A stretch of DNA of 64,000 bases from Pseudodesulfovibrio alkaliphilus (GCF_009729555.1 NZ_WODC01000010.1:1-64000); one strand, 5' to 3'. Counted from the first letter of the stretch, positions 1 to 10,422 are shown. The notes: generated by a model from the sequence alone, not told the origin. Numbers and translations are program-made.

Positions 1-1024
1 GGGAGCGGTGTTCCGTTTCTGGCTTTTCTTCTTTTATCTTCAGACGGTGAGCTGGGTTGGCGGGAATAAGCTGCTCATCCTCGCACCATGTCAAAAATGA
101 TGAAATGTTGGTCAGATTGTTATTCACAGTGCTGACGGCAACGGTATTGTCAGGTTCAAGGGCGACCATTTCTTGGATGGTCTTGCCCTTGAATCGTTTG
201 CTGTTCCGAAATCGGGGGAGCTGGAGCAGGGTATCCCGTACATGGCGCACAGCTTGCCGGTCCAGTTCGTCCACCGGAATGTCGCCGAGGATGTCGGTCA
301 GGCTGTTGAGCGTGGACAGGATGTCATTGGCACTGCCCTCGCTCCATCGTTTGGCGGCGATCCTGTCCGCCTTGTAGCGTTTCAGGGCCTCGGAAAGCAC
401 GATTTGGGACTTGGTTTCCTGTGCAGGCTGTGGAGCCGCTGGTTCAGGCGGCAGAATGGTGTTTTCAAAGGCATAGTCGCCTTCGGCGCGATGGCTGATA
501 ATCCGGTAGTAGGCGATGAGGGCTTTCGTGAATTCGTGGGCGAACTCATCCGTCAGGTCAAAGGACTGGGGCGGCCCGAAAACGTCTCCCTCGGCGGCGA
601 GAACCATGTATTCCCGCATGGTGTCGTAGTCGCGGGAGACCAGAAGCCCTTTCAGGTGGTCGATGAGTTCTTCCGTCTTTCCCGGCACGTATTGCAGAAT
701 CGGATTGGGCGGGGTCAGGTTGTTGATGGATATCTGCTCATTCTCCTTGAGGAAGCGTTCAAGGAAATCCCGCAGAAAGAGCTTGATGCGGTCAAAATCA
801 TCCATGGCGAGCTCACCGTCTTGTATCCTGGTCAGGACTTGTTTTACGCCGGAGGCCAGGATTCGGGCCTTTGGCCTTGCTTCGGCCAGGTATCCCGTGC
901 GCAGGGACATCCTGATCTCGGAGCGGCCCAGCGAGTGGCGCAGGGCGCTCGGGACAACGTGACGAAAGTAGTAGGTCGTGCCTTTCAAGTAAAGGTGATT
1001 CGGGGAGCGAGCGATTCGCGGCAT
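1..1024 (-). CDS. Tyrosine recombinase/phage integrase, DUF6538 type, C-terminus beyond window
   Basis: An open minus-strand frame starts at the ATG at 1024-1022 and runs uninterrupted for 341 codons off the left edge, so no stop is visible. The N-terminus (MPRIARSPNHLYLKGTTYYF) matches the DUF6538 head found on many island integrases. Residues about 235-330 (ALKRYKADRIAAKRWSEGS, then LGDIPVDELDRQAVRHVRD) look like the helical SAM-like core-binding domain. The catalytic R-HxxR-Y domain would lie outside the window. The gene begins about 150 bp beyond the 3' end of tRNA-Leu and points away from it, the usual arrangement of an integrase next to its attachment site. Family assignment is from motif memory; activity cannot be judged without the catalytic half. 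Confidence 0.85.
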   Translation of the reverse strand, partial: MPRIARSPNHLYLKGTTYYFRHVVPSALRHSLGRSEIRMSLRTGYLAEARPKARILASGVKQVLTRIQDGELAMDDFDRIKLFLRDFLERFLKENEQISINNLTPPNPILQYVPGKTEELIDHLKGLLVSRDYDTMREYMVLAAEGDVFGPPQSFDLTDEFAHEFTKALIAYYRIISHRAEGDYAFENTILPPEPAAPQPAQETKSQIVLSEALKRYKADRIAAKRWSEGSANDILSTLNSLTDILGDIPVDELDRQAVRHVRDTLLQLPRFRNSKRFKGKTIQEMVALEPDNTVAVSTVNNNLTNISSFLTWCEDEQLIPANPAHRLKIKEEKPETEHRS

Positions 1025-1057
1025 GTGACGTCTCCGGCGACAGACGATTCCGGGTGC

Positions 1058-1090
1058 TTTGACCCACCACTTTGACCCAGAGGGGTCAAA
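1058..1090. repeat. Three copies of TTTGACCC near the integrase start
   Basis: TTTGACCC occurs at 1058-1065 and 1071-1078 as direct repeats, and its complement GGGTCAAA at 1083-1090. The last two form a perfect 8-bp inverted repeat around AGAG. They sit just upstream of the integrase start codon, so they could be integrase/excisionase arm sites or an operator for the integrase promoter. Function is inferred from position only. Confidence 0.45.
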
Positions 1091-1126
1091 TCACGCCGAA
1101 AGAAGACAATCGCGTAACTTGCCGGA

Positions 1127-1167
1127 TAAAAAAGAAAAAGGGTTGCAGCCTGTTAGCCGCAACCCTT
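1127..1167 (-). terminator. Intrinsic terminator after tRNA-Leu
   Basis: On the minus strand AAGGGTTGCGGC and GCTGCAACCCTT form a near-perfect stem around TAACAG and are followed by a T-rich tract (TTTTTCTTTTTT). It lies 9 bp past the tRNA-Leu CCA end and would end that transcript. Confidence 0.85.
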
Positions 1168-1175
1168 GATCATTC

Positions 1176-1262
1176 TGGTGCCGAAGAGAAGACTCGAACT
1201 TCCACGGGGGAACCCCCACTAGACCCTGAACCTAGCGTGTCTACCAATTCCACCACTTCGGC
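1176..1262 (-). tRNA. tRNA-Leu (anticodon CAG)
   Basis: A full cloverleaf with a long variable arm typical of class II tRNA reads on the minus strand. Acceptor arms are GCCGAAG/CTTCGGC, the anticodon loop is TTCAGGG (CAG), the T-arm is GTTCGAGTC, and CCA is encoded at 1178-1176. The 3' half probably serves as the attachment site of the adjacent element. Confidence 0.95.
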
Positions 1263-1280
1263 ACGTTCAGAGGAAGATGG

Positions 1281-1309
1281 CTTATATATTGGTTGATCCT
1301 GGTTTGCAA
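1281..1309 (-). promoter_or_regulatory. Promoter of tRNA-Leu
   Basis: On the minus strand TTGCAA (1309-1304) and TATAAG (1286-1281) are separated by 17 bp and lie about 20 bp upstream of the tRNA 5' end, fitting a sigma-70 promoter. Confidence 0.65.
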
Positions 1310-1399
1310 GCGCTTTTTCAAGGCGAGTAAAGAAAATGAATCAGGAAAACATGAGAGCGGGTTGCCATGGCGATGGGCGGTCCTCTGCCGAAAGTCGGA

Positions 1400-1451
1400 T
1401 ACGAGAAAGGCTTCCTCGGACCGTCCGTGGAAGCCTTTGGCTTTCTCGTGT
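1400..1451. other. Imperfect hairpin in a gene-free stretch (1310-1742)
   Basis: Between the tRNA-Leu promoter and the AEC permease start I see no convincing gene. The open frames here lack ribosome sites and family resemblance. The only structure is an interrupted inverted repeat, CGAGAAAGGCTTCC...GGAAGCCTTTGGCTTTCTCG. It has no T-tract on either strand, so it is not an obvious terminator; it may be a remnant or an RNA structure. Confidence 0.3.
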
Positions 1452-1742
1452 GCAAAAAAGGAAGAAGTTGCATTTGTCTTTGCAACGGTCATGCCAAAAC
1501 TCCAGCCATTAAAAAAATATTGATGCATGCCCTTCCATTTCAAGGTGTTACCTTTTGAGCTCAAGGGATTGACCTTGCCTATCTGCGGCTGGTGGGGGTA
1601 CAAAAAACTGAACTTTGCCCGATAGTGGCGGCACTGGGTCCAGATATTTTAACCGGGCAACGTCTTGATGCCCACCGTATCGCTGGGGCCGCTAAAGTGT
1701 CGGGTATTCGGGCCGGAATCAGCGGTCTGTGAGGGAATTGGA

Positions 1743-2642
1743 ATGGGGAGCGTGTTGTTGTTGGTGGTCTGTTTTGTTCTGGGCGCGATCCTGCGGGCCG
1801 GAAGGGTTGCGGACGAAAAGGGGCCGGACGTTTTGAATGCCGTCATCATATACATGGCACTGCCTGCCCTGGCCCTGACCCATGGGCATAAACTGTCAAT
1901 CGATGCCGGATTGATGCTGCCAGCCGCCATGCCTTGGATCGTCTTTGGGGCGGGCTATATTCTGTTCTCCCTGGCGGGTCGGCTCCTGGGACTGGACAAG
2001 AAGACCGTGGTCTGCCTGACCCTTGTCGCAGGCCTGGGCAATACCTCGTTTGTGGGAGTGCCCATGATAGAGGCTTTCTTCGGTCCCGAGCTTGTAGGCG
2101 TGGGCATGGTCATCGACCTGGCGGGAACATTCATGGTCCTGGCTGTGCCAGGTATGATTCTGGCTGCGCGGGCGGCAGGACACGGCTGTCATTGGCGGAG
2201 CCTGGCGCGGAAGGTCTTGCTGTTTCCGCCGGTTGCCGCGCTTGTTCTCGGCATCGCTCTCCAGCCGGTCGCGCTCCCCGGATGGCTGATAGTGATGCTG
2301 GAGCGCCTGGGCTCAACCTTGGCCCCGCTGGCCCTGCTCTCGGTGGGTATGACGCTGCGGCCGGGCCAGATCAAAAGCAACGCCCACCTGTTGACCCTTG
2401 GCCTGGGCTACAAGCTCTTACTGGCTCCGGCCCTTATCCTCACTCTCTATATGGTTGGTTTCGGACAAAATGACATCATTGCCCGCGTCACCATTTTCGA
2501 GGCGGCCATGGGGCCGATGATCACTGGCGGAATCATTGCCATGACCTATGGCCTCAATCCCTCACTGGCCGCTGCCCTGATGGGTGTCGGCATTCCTCTT
2601 TCGTTCCTGACCATTCCCGTATGGTACTGGGTGATGCGGTAG
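1743..2642 (+). CDS. AEC-family (auxin efflux carrier-like) membrane permease
   Basis: The product is 299 residues with about ten hydrophobic helices across the whole length, the usual size of bacterial AEC permeases. Recognisable features are the N-terminal LNAVIIYMALPALAL segment and the later GNTSFVGVPMIEAFFG stretch in the middle crossover region. I chose the ATG at 1743 because GAGGGA lies 9 bp upstream and the first helix then begins immediately; an upstream extension to 1665 adds a non-conserved tail. Bacterial members export or import small organic anions such as malate or malonate; the substrate here is unknown and the gene stands alone. Confidence 0.85.
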   Translation: MGSVLLLVVCFVLGAILRAGRVADEKGPDVLNAVIIYMALPALALTHGHKLSIDAGLMLPAAMPWIVFGAGYILFSLAGRLLGLDKKTVVCLTLVAGLGNTSFVGVPMIEAFFGPELVGVGMVIDLAGTFMVLAVPGMILAARAAGHGCHWRSLARKVLLFPPVAALVLGIALQPVALPGWLIVMLERLGSTLAPLALLSVGMTLRPGQIKSNAHLLTLGLGYKLLLAPALILTLYMVGFGQNDIIARVTIFEAAMGPMITGGIIAMTYGLNPSLAAALMGVGIPLSFLTIPVWYWVMR

Positions 2643-2726
2643 GGCTGCAATGCTCGGTGCCGCAAAGGGTTCACTTTGAGTCTTGTGGCGCCAACAAACG
2701 GTTGGGACATGGCGGGCAATGTGAAT

Positions 2727-2803
2727 TGGCGCGCCAGGGAGGATTCGAACCCCCGGCCGTCGGCTTAGAAGGCCGATGCTCTATCCAACTGAGCTACTGG
2801 CGC
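2727..2803 (-). tRNA. tRNA-Arg (anticodon TCT)
   Basis: A 77-nt cloverleaf reads on the minus strand. Acceptor stem is GCGCCAG/CTGGCGC, D-arm includes AGCTCAGTTGGATAGAGC, anticodon loop is CTTCTAA (TCT), the T-arm is GGTTCGAATCC, and CCA is encoded at 2729-2727. Confidence 0.96.
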
Positions 2804-2812
2804 ACTGGTGGT

Positions 2813-2842
2813 GTGATACTGGAACGCGTGGCGTGAGGTCAA
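2813..2842 (-). promoter_or_regulatory. Candidate promoter of tRNA-Arg
   Basis: On the minus strand TTGACC (2842-2837) and TATCAC (2818-2813) are 18 bp apart, about 10 bp upstream of the tRNA 5' end. Confidence 0.5.
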
Positions 2843-2890
2843 GGGTTTCGTGCCGCAGTTACGGGCGGTGCGCAGGGCTTCCCTGGCAGG

Positions 2891-4144
2891 ATGGTTCCTG
2901 ATACAAGGGACGGCGTGGAACCGCTCAAGGATTACGATGCACTCCTTTCCTACATGGACAGCCTCGGGCTGTTCCACATGGAGCTTGGCCTTGGCCGCAT
3001 GGAGACCTTCTGGGCCGTACGCGGCAGGCCTGGAGTATCCGTGGTCCATGTCATCGGCACCAACGGCAAGGGCTCGACCTCGACCTTTTTCTGTTCCATA
3101 GCCAGGACGCATGGCATCAAGGCGGGACTGTTCACCTCGCCCCATTTTGTTTCGCCGCGGGAGCGGGTGCAGATCAACCGTTCCCTCCTCGGACGCGAGC
3201 AGTGGGTTGAGCTTGCCAACGAAATTCTTGCCACCCCTGGCGGCGCGGCCCTAACCTATTTCGAGTTTCAGACCTGTCTGGCCATGCTCGCCTTTGAAAG
3301 AAAGAATGTCGAGATTGCGGTGATGGAGGCAGGACTCGGCGGCCGATTTGATGCCACCACGGTCTTTTCGCCGCGCCTGACCCTGTTCACTCCCATTGCC
3401 ATGGATCACGAAAAAATCCTCGGCCCGACACTGCGGGACATTGCCAGGGACAAGGCCGGAGCCATCCATCCCGGATCTGTGGCCGTAACCGGCCCGCAGC
3501 GCACCGAAGCAATGGCCGAACTTGCCGAGCGGGCTGAGTCCGTGGGCGCACGCCTGATACTCGCCTCGGACGTTGCCGACCCGGTGGTCGATGGTCGCCT
3601 CGGGCTCTCCGGGCCGCACCAGCGGGAAAACGCCCGCCTTGCCTTGGCCGGATGGCGCGTATTTGCCGCCATGGCCGCCATCCGCAGCGAGGCCGATGCC
3701 GAGCGCTTTGGGTTGGAGTCGGCATTTGTTCCCGGCAGGATGCAGCGAGTGATTGTCGGCGGCCGCAGCATCATTCTCGACGGCGCACACAACACGCACG
3801 CCCTGACCGCCCTGGGCGAAGCCCTGAAAACAGAAAACATCAAGCCGGCATCCGTAGTTTTCACCTGCCTGGCTGACAAAGACGCCTCGGCCATGCTGCC
3901 GCTGGTGCGGGCGCTGACGGATGGGCCGGTGCTGGTGCCGGGCCTGGAAAACGAACGAGCCGGAGATGCGACGCGTATCGCCTCGGAAATGGGCGGCGAC
4001 GCACGGGCCATGCCGAACCTGGATCAAGCCCTGAAAACTGCGCTGGCACTGGGAACCGAGGCAAAGGGGCCGGTGCTTGTCTGCGGCTCCTTGTACTTGC
4101 TCGGCGAGTTTTATAATATCTACCCGGAATTTTTGACTAAATAG
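2891..4144 (+). CDS. folC: Dihydrofolate synthase / folylpolyglutamate synthase
   Basis: A cytoplasmic Mur-ligase-fold enzyme that adds glutamate to dihydropteroate and to reduced folates using ATP. The ATP loop GTNGKGS is at residues 56-62, followed by TSPHFVSPRERVQIN, which matches the folate/Mg-binding region. The C-terminal half carries ILDGAHNTHAL, typical of the ligase glutamate domain. Length (417 aa) is normal. GGCAGG lies just upstream of the chosen ATG. It is followed 13 bp later by selA, so the two may be cotranscribed. Confidence 0.93.
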   Translation: MVPDTRDGVEPLKDYDALLSYMDSLGLFHMELGLGRMETFWAVRGRPGVSVVHVIGTNGKGSTSTFFCSIARTHGIKAGLFTSPHFVSPRERVQINRSLLGREQWVELANEILATPGGAALTYFEFQTCLAMLAFERKNVEIAVMEAGLGGRFDATTVFSPRLTLFTPIAMDHEKILGPTLRDIARDKAGAIHPGSVAVTGPQRTEAMAELAERAESVGARLILASDVADPVVDGRLGLSGPHQRENARLALAGWRVFAAMAAIRSEADAERFGLESAFVPGRMQRVIVGGRSIILDGAHNTHALTALGEALKTENIKPASVVFTCLADKDASAMLPLVRALTDGPVLVPGLENERAGDATRIASEMGGDARAMPNLDQALKTALALGTEAKGPVLVCGSLYLLGEFYNIYPEFLTK

Positions 4145-4157
4145 CATCGAGATTATC

Positions 4158-5570
4158 ATGAGCACGTTGTTTCGCCACCTCCCGTCCGTAGCCCAGGCCC
4201 TCGAGGCGCTTGAAGTCGACCCGGACATCTCCCAATTTCCGCGCCAGTTGGTCAAGGAACAGGTCAACGCATTCCTGGATCTTTGCCGCGAGGAGATCCG
4301 CACGGGCATCATCGCCGATGCGGCCGCCCTGACTCTTGACGCCCTTCTGCCGCGCTTGGCCGCCTTTGTGCGCAGCGCCTCAAGGCCCCATTTCCGCCGG
4401 GTCCTCAATGCCACGGGCGTGGTCATCCACACCAATCTCGGCCGCTCCATCCTGGCCCGGTCAGCCGTCGAGGCCGTTGCCCATGCCTGCGCCCACTACT
4501 CCAACTGCGAGTTCGACCTGGGCTCGGGCAAACGGGGCAGTCGCTACAGCCATGTGGAAAAAATCCTCTGCGACATAACCGGAGCCGAGGCCGCGCTGGT
4601 GGTCAACAACAATGCGGCCGCCGTACTCATCATGCTTGAAACCCTGGCCCGGGGGCGCGAGGTCATCGTTTCGCGAGGCCAGTTGGTGGAGATCGGCGGT
4701 TCGTTTCGCATCCCTGACGTGATGGCCAAGTCTGGCGCGGTCCTGCGCGAGGTGGGGGCCACCAATCGTACCCATGTCCATGATTATGAGCAGGCCATCG
4801 GCGATGAGACCGCAGCGCTGATGCGCGTCCACACCTCGAATTTTCGCATGGTCGGCTTCACCCGTGAGGTGAGCCTGCCCGAGATGCGCCTCCTTGGCGA
4901 CAGATACGGTCTGCCGGTCCTTGAGGATCTGGGCAGCGGCACCCTCTGCGATCTGGCTGGCGAGGGATTGCCGGGCGAGCCCACGGTGCAGCAGGTGGTG
5001 GCCCAGGGTGCGGATGTGGTCTCCTTCTCCGGGGACAAGGCGCTGGGAGGCCCCCAGGCGGGCATCATTGTCGGACGCAAGGAATACGTGGACCGCATCA
5101 AGCAAAACCCCCTGAACCGGGCCGTGCGAATCGACAAGATGACCCTGGCCGCGTTGGAGGCCACCCTGCGCCTCTACCTCGACATGGAAACCGCCCGGCG
5201 CGAGGTGCCGACCCTGCGCATGATCACGGCCTCGCAGGACTCCCTGCGCAGCAAAGCGCGCAGACTGGCCGAGGCAGTACGGACCGAGCTTGGAGATTCA
5301 GCCCAGGTGACCTTGCGCAAGGGCTTCTCGCGAGTTGGCGGCGGCGCATTCCCGGAATACGACCTGCCCGGCACCCTGGTTTCGGTGAACCTGCCCGGCA
5401 TGTCTGCAGAGTCCCTGCGCGTGGCATTGCTCGGGACCGACCCGCCGCTGGTGGCTCGCATTGAAGACGACGCCCTCCAGCTCGACCCGCGCACCCTGAC
5501 CTCAAGCGAACTCAAACTGACGGCCGAGGCGCTGCGCCAAGCCGTGGACACCATAAAGGACAAGGCATGA
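4158..5570 (+). CDS. selA: L-seryl-tRNA(Sec) selenium transferase
   Basis: A PLP enzyme that converts Ser-tRNA(Sec) to Sec-tRNA(Sec) with selenophosphate. The PLP lysine is K294 in SFSGDKALGGPQAG. The N-terminal FRHLPSVAQAL and the RRVLNATGVVIHTNLGRS block (near residue 80) are family hallmarks. Length of 470 aa is standard. Its stop overlaps the next start by 4 bp (ATGA). With selB at 7679 this shows that the organism makes selenoproteins; selD and the tRNA(Sec) gene are not in the window. Confidence 0.96.
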   Translation: MSTLFRHLPSVAQALEALEVDPDISQFPRQLVKEQVNAFLDLCREEIRTGIIADAAALTLDALLPRLAAFVRSASRPHFRRVLNATGVVIHTNLGRSILARSAVEAVAHACAHYSNCEFDLGSGKRGSRYSHVEKILCDITGAEAALVVNNNAAAVLIMLETLARGREVIVSRGQLVEIGGSFRIPDVMAKSGAVLREVGATNRTHVHDYEQAIGDETAALMRVHTSNFRMVGFTREVSLPEMRLLGDRYGLPVLEDLGSGTLCDLAGEGLPGEPTVQQVVAQGADVVSFSGDKALGGPQAGIIVGRKEYVDRIKQNPLNRAVRIDKMTLAALEATLRLYLDMETARREVPTLRMITASQDSLRSKARRLAEAVRTELGDSAQVTLRKGFSRVGGGAFPEYDLPGTLVSVNLPGMSAESLRVALLGTDPPLVARIEDDALQLDPRTLTSSELKLTAEALRQAVDTIKDKA

Positions 5571-6955
5571 GCAAGAAAATCGCGAAACTCGAATATGAAC
5601 CGAAATCGGCTTGGGAGGTCTATGCCTCCGGCAAGGACATCAAGGCCATGGACGCCATGGCCGAGAGGTATGTGGATTTCCTGAGCCGGTGCAAGACCGA
5701 ACGGTTGGTCATGGACCATGTCAGGGCCCAGGTCGAAGCCGCCGGGTTCGTGGACGACCTGGCTGCCCCGCTTGCCTATCGCTTCAACCGCAACAAGACC
5801 TGCTTTCTGGCGCGCAAGGGCAGACGCCCCTTGAGCCAGGGATTCCGACTGGTGGGGGCCCACGGCGACTGCCCGCGGCTGGACCTCAAGCAACGGCCTC
5901 TTTATGAGGATACGGACATCTGCCTTGCCAAGACCCACTACTACGGTGGCATCCGCAAGTACCAGTGGTTGACCATCCCCCTGGCCCTGCACGGTACTGT
6001 GGTCAAAAAAAGCGGCGAAGCGGTCGCCGTGTGCATCGGCGAGGATTCGGCCGACCCGGTTTTCACCATCACCGACCTGCTGCCGCACCTGGCCTACAAG
6101 GAAGTGGAAAAAAAGGTGGCCGACGCCTTTGACGCCGAAAAACTGAACCTTATCATGGGCCAATCGCCCGCAGCCAAACAGGGAAAAGACGGCGAAGCGG
6201 TCAAGGAGCCAGTGAAACGCAAGGTTCTGGAACTGCTCAACAAGCGCTACGGCATCGACGAAGCCGACTTTTTCAGCGCCGAGATGCAGGCTGTGCCAGC
6301 CGGACCGGCCCGGTTCGTGGGCCTTGATCGCAGCATCATCGGCGGCTACGGCCAGGACGACCGTTCCAGCGTCTTCTGCGCCCTTGAAGCCTTGTTGGCC
6401 GAGCCTGACCCGGAATACGCACAAATCATACTCTTTTGGGACAAGGAGGAGATCGGCTCCGAGGGAGCCACCGGAGCCAACTCACGCTTTTTTGAAAACT
6501 GCATGGAGGAGCTGGTGGAGGCGTGGGAGCCGGGGGCTCGGCTGTCGAGCGTCCTTTCGGGCGGTTCGGCCCTGTCCGCGGATGTGTCCGCCGCCATGGA
6601 CCCTGACCACAAGGATGTCTATGAGCCGCTGAACGCGGCCCGCCTGGGCTACGGCCCGTGCTTCAACAAGTTCACCGGCCATCGCGGCAAGGTGGGCGCC
6701 AACGACGCCCACCCGGACTTCATCGGCTGGCTGCGGCGCATCCTCGACGACGCGGACATCCCCTGGCACATGTCGGAGCTGGGCAAGGTGGACGTGGGCG
6801 GCGGCGGCACTGTGGCCAAGTTCCTGGCCGTCTACGGCATGGATGTCATCGACGTGGGCGTACCCGTGCTCTCCATGCACTCCCCCTTCGAGCTTTCGGC
6901 CAAGGTGGACATTTACGCCTGCACCCTGGCCTTCAGGGAATTTTTGAAGCAGTAG
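5567..6955 (+). CDS. M18-family metalloaminopeptidase
   Basis: A cytoplasmic zinc aminopeptidase of the aspartyl-aminopeptidase type. Metal-binding motifs are visible as GAHGDCPRLDLK near residue 95, FWDKEEIGSEGATG near residue 290 (catalytic EE pair), and the C-terminal SMHSPFELSAK. The 462-aa length suits the longer bacterial M18 members. It overlaps selA by 4 bp and is probably translationally coupled to it, although no selenium role is apparent from the family. Confidence 0.9.
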   Translation: MSKKIAKLEYEPKSAWEVYASGKDIKAMDAMAERYVDFLSRCKTERLVMDHVRAQVEAAGFVDDLAAPLAYRFNRNKTCFLARKGRRPLSQGFRLVGAHGDCPRLDLKQRPLYEDTDICLAKTHYYGGIRKYQWLTIPLALHGTVVKKSGEAVAVCIGEDSADPVFTITDLLPHLAYKEVEKKVADAFDAEKLNLIMGQSPAAKQGKDGEAVKEPVKRKVLELLNKRYGIDEADFFSAEMQAVPAGPARFVGLDRSIIGGYGQDDRSSVFCALEALLAEPDPEYAQIILFWDKEEIGSEGATGANSRFFENCMEELVEAWEPGARLSSVLSGGSALSADVSAAMDPDHKDVYEPLNAARLGYGPCFNKFTGHRGKVGANDAHPDFIGWLRRILDDADIPWHMSELGKVDVGGGGTVAKFLAVYGMDVIDVGVPVLSMHSPFELSAKVDIYACTLAFREFLKQ

Positions 6956-6993
6956 GGGCGCGTCGAGAAAGCCTCCCTCGCTTCATTGCCCCG

Positions 6994-7042
6994 TGAATCA
7001 GTTCCCATGAACGAAAGAACATGACCGGACCTGATTCATGGG
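6994..7042. other. Competing inverted repeats between convergent genes
   Basis: TGAATCAG (6994-7001) can pair with CTGATTCA (7031-7038), and CCCATGAA (7004-7011) with TTCATGGG (7035-7042). The 3' arms overlap, so only one helix can form. There is no T-tract. It lies between the convergent aminopeptidase and VOC genes; function is unknown. Confidence 0.35.
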
Positions 7043-7079
7043 GGTGCGTTCGCGACCGTTTTGCCGGACACGCAGGATG

Positions 7080-7559
7080 CTACCGGCCCCTCATGGCCTC
7101 CACTCCCTCGACCGGGATGGAGGTGCGTGCGCTGATCTCGTCGATGGTCAGCCCCTGGGCCAGCAGCCGGCGTACCAGCACGGGCAGCGGTTCGGCCACC
7201 TCGACCACATGGCCGTCAGGATCGTGCAGCCGGAAAGCCCGTTGGCCCCATGGCGCGGTCTGAACCGGGTGGACGATGTCCTTCCAGAGACCGCCCACGC
7301 GGGCATAGTCGTCTTCCAGGGTCTCGCTTTCAAAATACAGCTCGAAATTGCCCTGCCCCAATGCCGCCGGGGGTTGCCGGGCACCCTCATAAATCACTTG
7401 GGTTGCCAGGTCCGCTTGCCAGATGGAGAACCCACCGGCAAAGGCGACGTGGGCACCATGGTCGGCCAGCACCTCCTGACCGAGGATCTCCTGATAAAAG
7501 GTGCGCGAGGCGTTGATGTCGGCCACCAGCAGAGAGGGGCCTGCAAAGATCATGGGCAT
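7080..7559 (-). CDS. VOC-superfamily (glyoxalase/bleomycin-resistance fold) protein
   Basis: A 159-residue protein with the paired beta-alpha-beta-beta-beta layout of VOC proteins. SLLVADINASRTFYQEILGQ opens the first module, NFELYFES ends the first half, and FRLHDPDGHVVEVAEPL ends the second with the metal-ligand glutamate. A short helical tail (DEISARTSIPVEGVEAM) follows. A good AGGAGT site precedes the start. The substrate is not predictable. It is convergent with the aminopeptidase and divergent from selB, with about 120 bp between starts. Confidence 0.82.
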   Translation of the reverse strand: MPMIFAGPSLLVADINASRTFYQEILGQEVLADHGAHVAFAGGFSIWQADLATQVIYEGARQPPAALGQGNFELYFESETLEDDYARVGGLWKDIVHPVQTAPWGQRAFRLHDPDGHVVEVAEPLPVLVRRLLAQGLTIDEISARTSIPVEGVEAMRGR

Positions 7560-7678
7560 GGAGTACTCCTGGTGTCATATCCGGTGAAGTGCTTGCGTTG
7601 TTGAGGACTTCGCCGTTTTTGTCTATCGTGCTATGCGGATACCAGAAACATCGGGAGCACGAAAGAGGGAAGGACCGC

Positions 7679-9622
<1,944 letters not shown>

Positions 9623-9647
9623 CACGGTCCGGGAGGCAACTTACGCC

Positions 9648-10415
9648 ATGCTCATGGCCAAAAAACACCTGATTCGCGGCGTCTGCATTCTGCTTATGCC
9701 CCTTGTGCTGGTCGCCTGCGCCAGCCGGGGGACGGAAAGCGGCTCAGGCGCGAGCGCCGAGGCCACGGCCCAGGGGCTGGTGGACTCGGCAGCGCACATC
9801 CTGCAAGCAGGGCTGGACGGCGAGCAGGGCCAGGAGTTGCGTCAGCTCCTCAGTCAAGCCCGGGGGGCCATGATCGTGCCCGGCATGGGCAGCGTCAGCT
9901 TCCTTTTCTCCCTTGGCGGCGGCAACGGCCTGATGCTGGCCCAAACCGACAGCGGCTGGACCGGCCCCGTCTTCCTGACCAAGGGAACCGGCGGTCTGGG
10001 CATGCAGGCAGGCGTCACCCGAGTCTCGGGCATCATCCTCTACATGCGCGACGAAGATGTGCGCTACGTACTCGAAACCGGCGCCCTGCTCCAGGGCCGG
10101 GCGGCCATCACCTTTCTCGACGCGGACTTCGAAGGCAACCGCACCCCGGAATTCGTGGAGACCGGCGACGTGATCTTTGTGGGCAGGACCGAGGGACTCT
10201 ACGCGGGCGTCGGCGTGAGCACCGGGGGCCTGTCCAACCGGACCGGCCTCAATGCAGCCTATCATCGCACTGCTGACGGCCGCCCCGAACATGTGCTCTT
10301 CGAAACCGGCACCGTGCCCGACGGTGCGCGTCCGCTCATCGACATGCTCGAAGACGCCGCGGCCCAAGGGCGCGAGGCAACAAAAAAGGACGGAACCGTA
10401 GTTCCGTCCAATTAA
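9648..10415 (+). CDS. SYLF (Ysc84-like) lipid-binding domain lipoprotein
   Basis: A 255-residue exported lipoprotein. The signal peptide ends in the lipobox LVAC with the acylated cysteine near residue 25. The rest matches the SYLF domain: ARGAMIVPGMGSVSFLFSLGG, then GGLGMQAGVTRVSGIILYM, then the VFVG-like VIFVGRTEGLYAGVGVSTGG. SYLF domains bind phosphoinositides in eukaryotes; the bacterial role is unclear. GGGAGG precedes the ATG at 9648. The last nine codons contain the minus-strand terminator of tRNA-His, so the convergent units share DNA. Confidence 0.85.
   Translation: MLMAKKHLIRGVCILLMPLVLVACASRGTESGSGASAEATAQGLVDSAAHILQAGLDGEQGQELRQLLSQARGAMIVPGMGSVSFLFSLGGGNGLMLAQTDSGWTGPVFLTKGTGGLGMQAGVTRVSGIILYMRDEDVRYVLETGALLQGRAAITFLDADFEGNRTPEFVETGDVIFVGRTEGLYAGVGVSTGGLSNRTGLNAAYHRTADGRPEHVLFETGTVPDGARPLIDMLEDAAAQGREATKKDGTVVPSN
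10382..10409 (-). terminator. tRNA-His terminator embedded in the SYLF gene
   Basis: On the minus strand GGACGGAAC-TACG-GTTCCGTCC is a perfect 9-bp stem with a stable tetraloop followed by TTTTTT. It lies 13 bp past the tRNA-His CCA end and wholly inside the 3' coding end of the convergent lipoprotein gene, where it encodes DGTVVPS. Confidence 0.88.
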
Positions 10416-10422
10416 TGGCTCC

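Larger units (their letters stand above)
1..1175. mobile_element. End of an integrated genomic element at tRNA-Leu
   Basis: The segment between the left edge and the tRNA-Leu 3' end holds an integrase reading away from the tRNA. This is the expected layout of the attL side of a tRNA-targeted island. Only one end is visible, so the second attachment copy and cargo are outside the window. The precise junction cannot be fixed from this sequence alone. Confidence 0.6.

Noticed and set aside
173-1075. A 300-codon plus-strand frame at the left edge
   Set aside because: The minus strand carries a coherent integrase frame over the same bases, with DUF6538 and core-binding features; the plus frame has none.
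1241-1603. A 120-codon minus-strand frame overlapping tRNA-Leu
   Set aside because: It overlaps the tRNA and its promoter, has no ribosome site and no recognisable domain.
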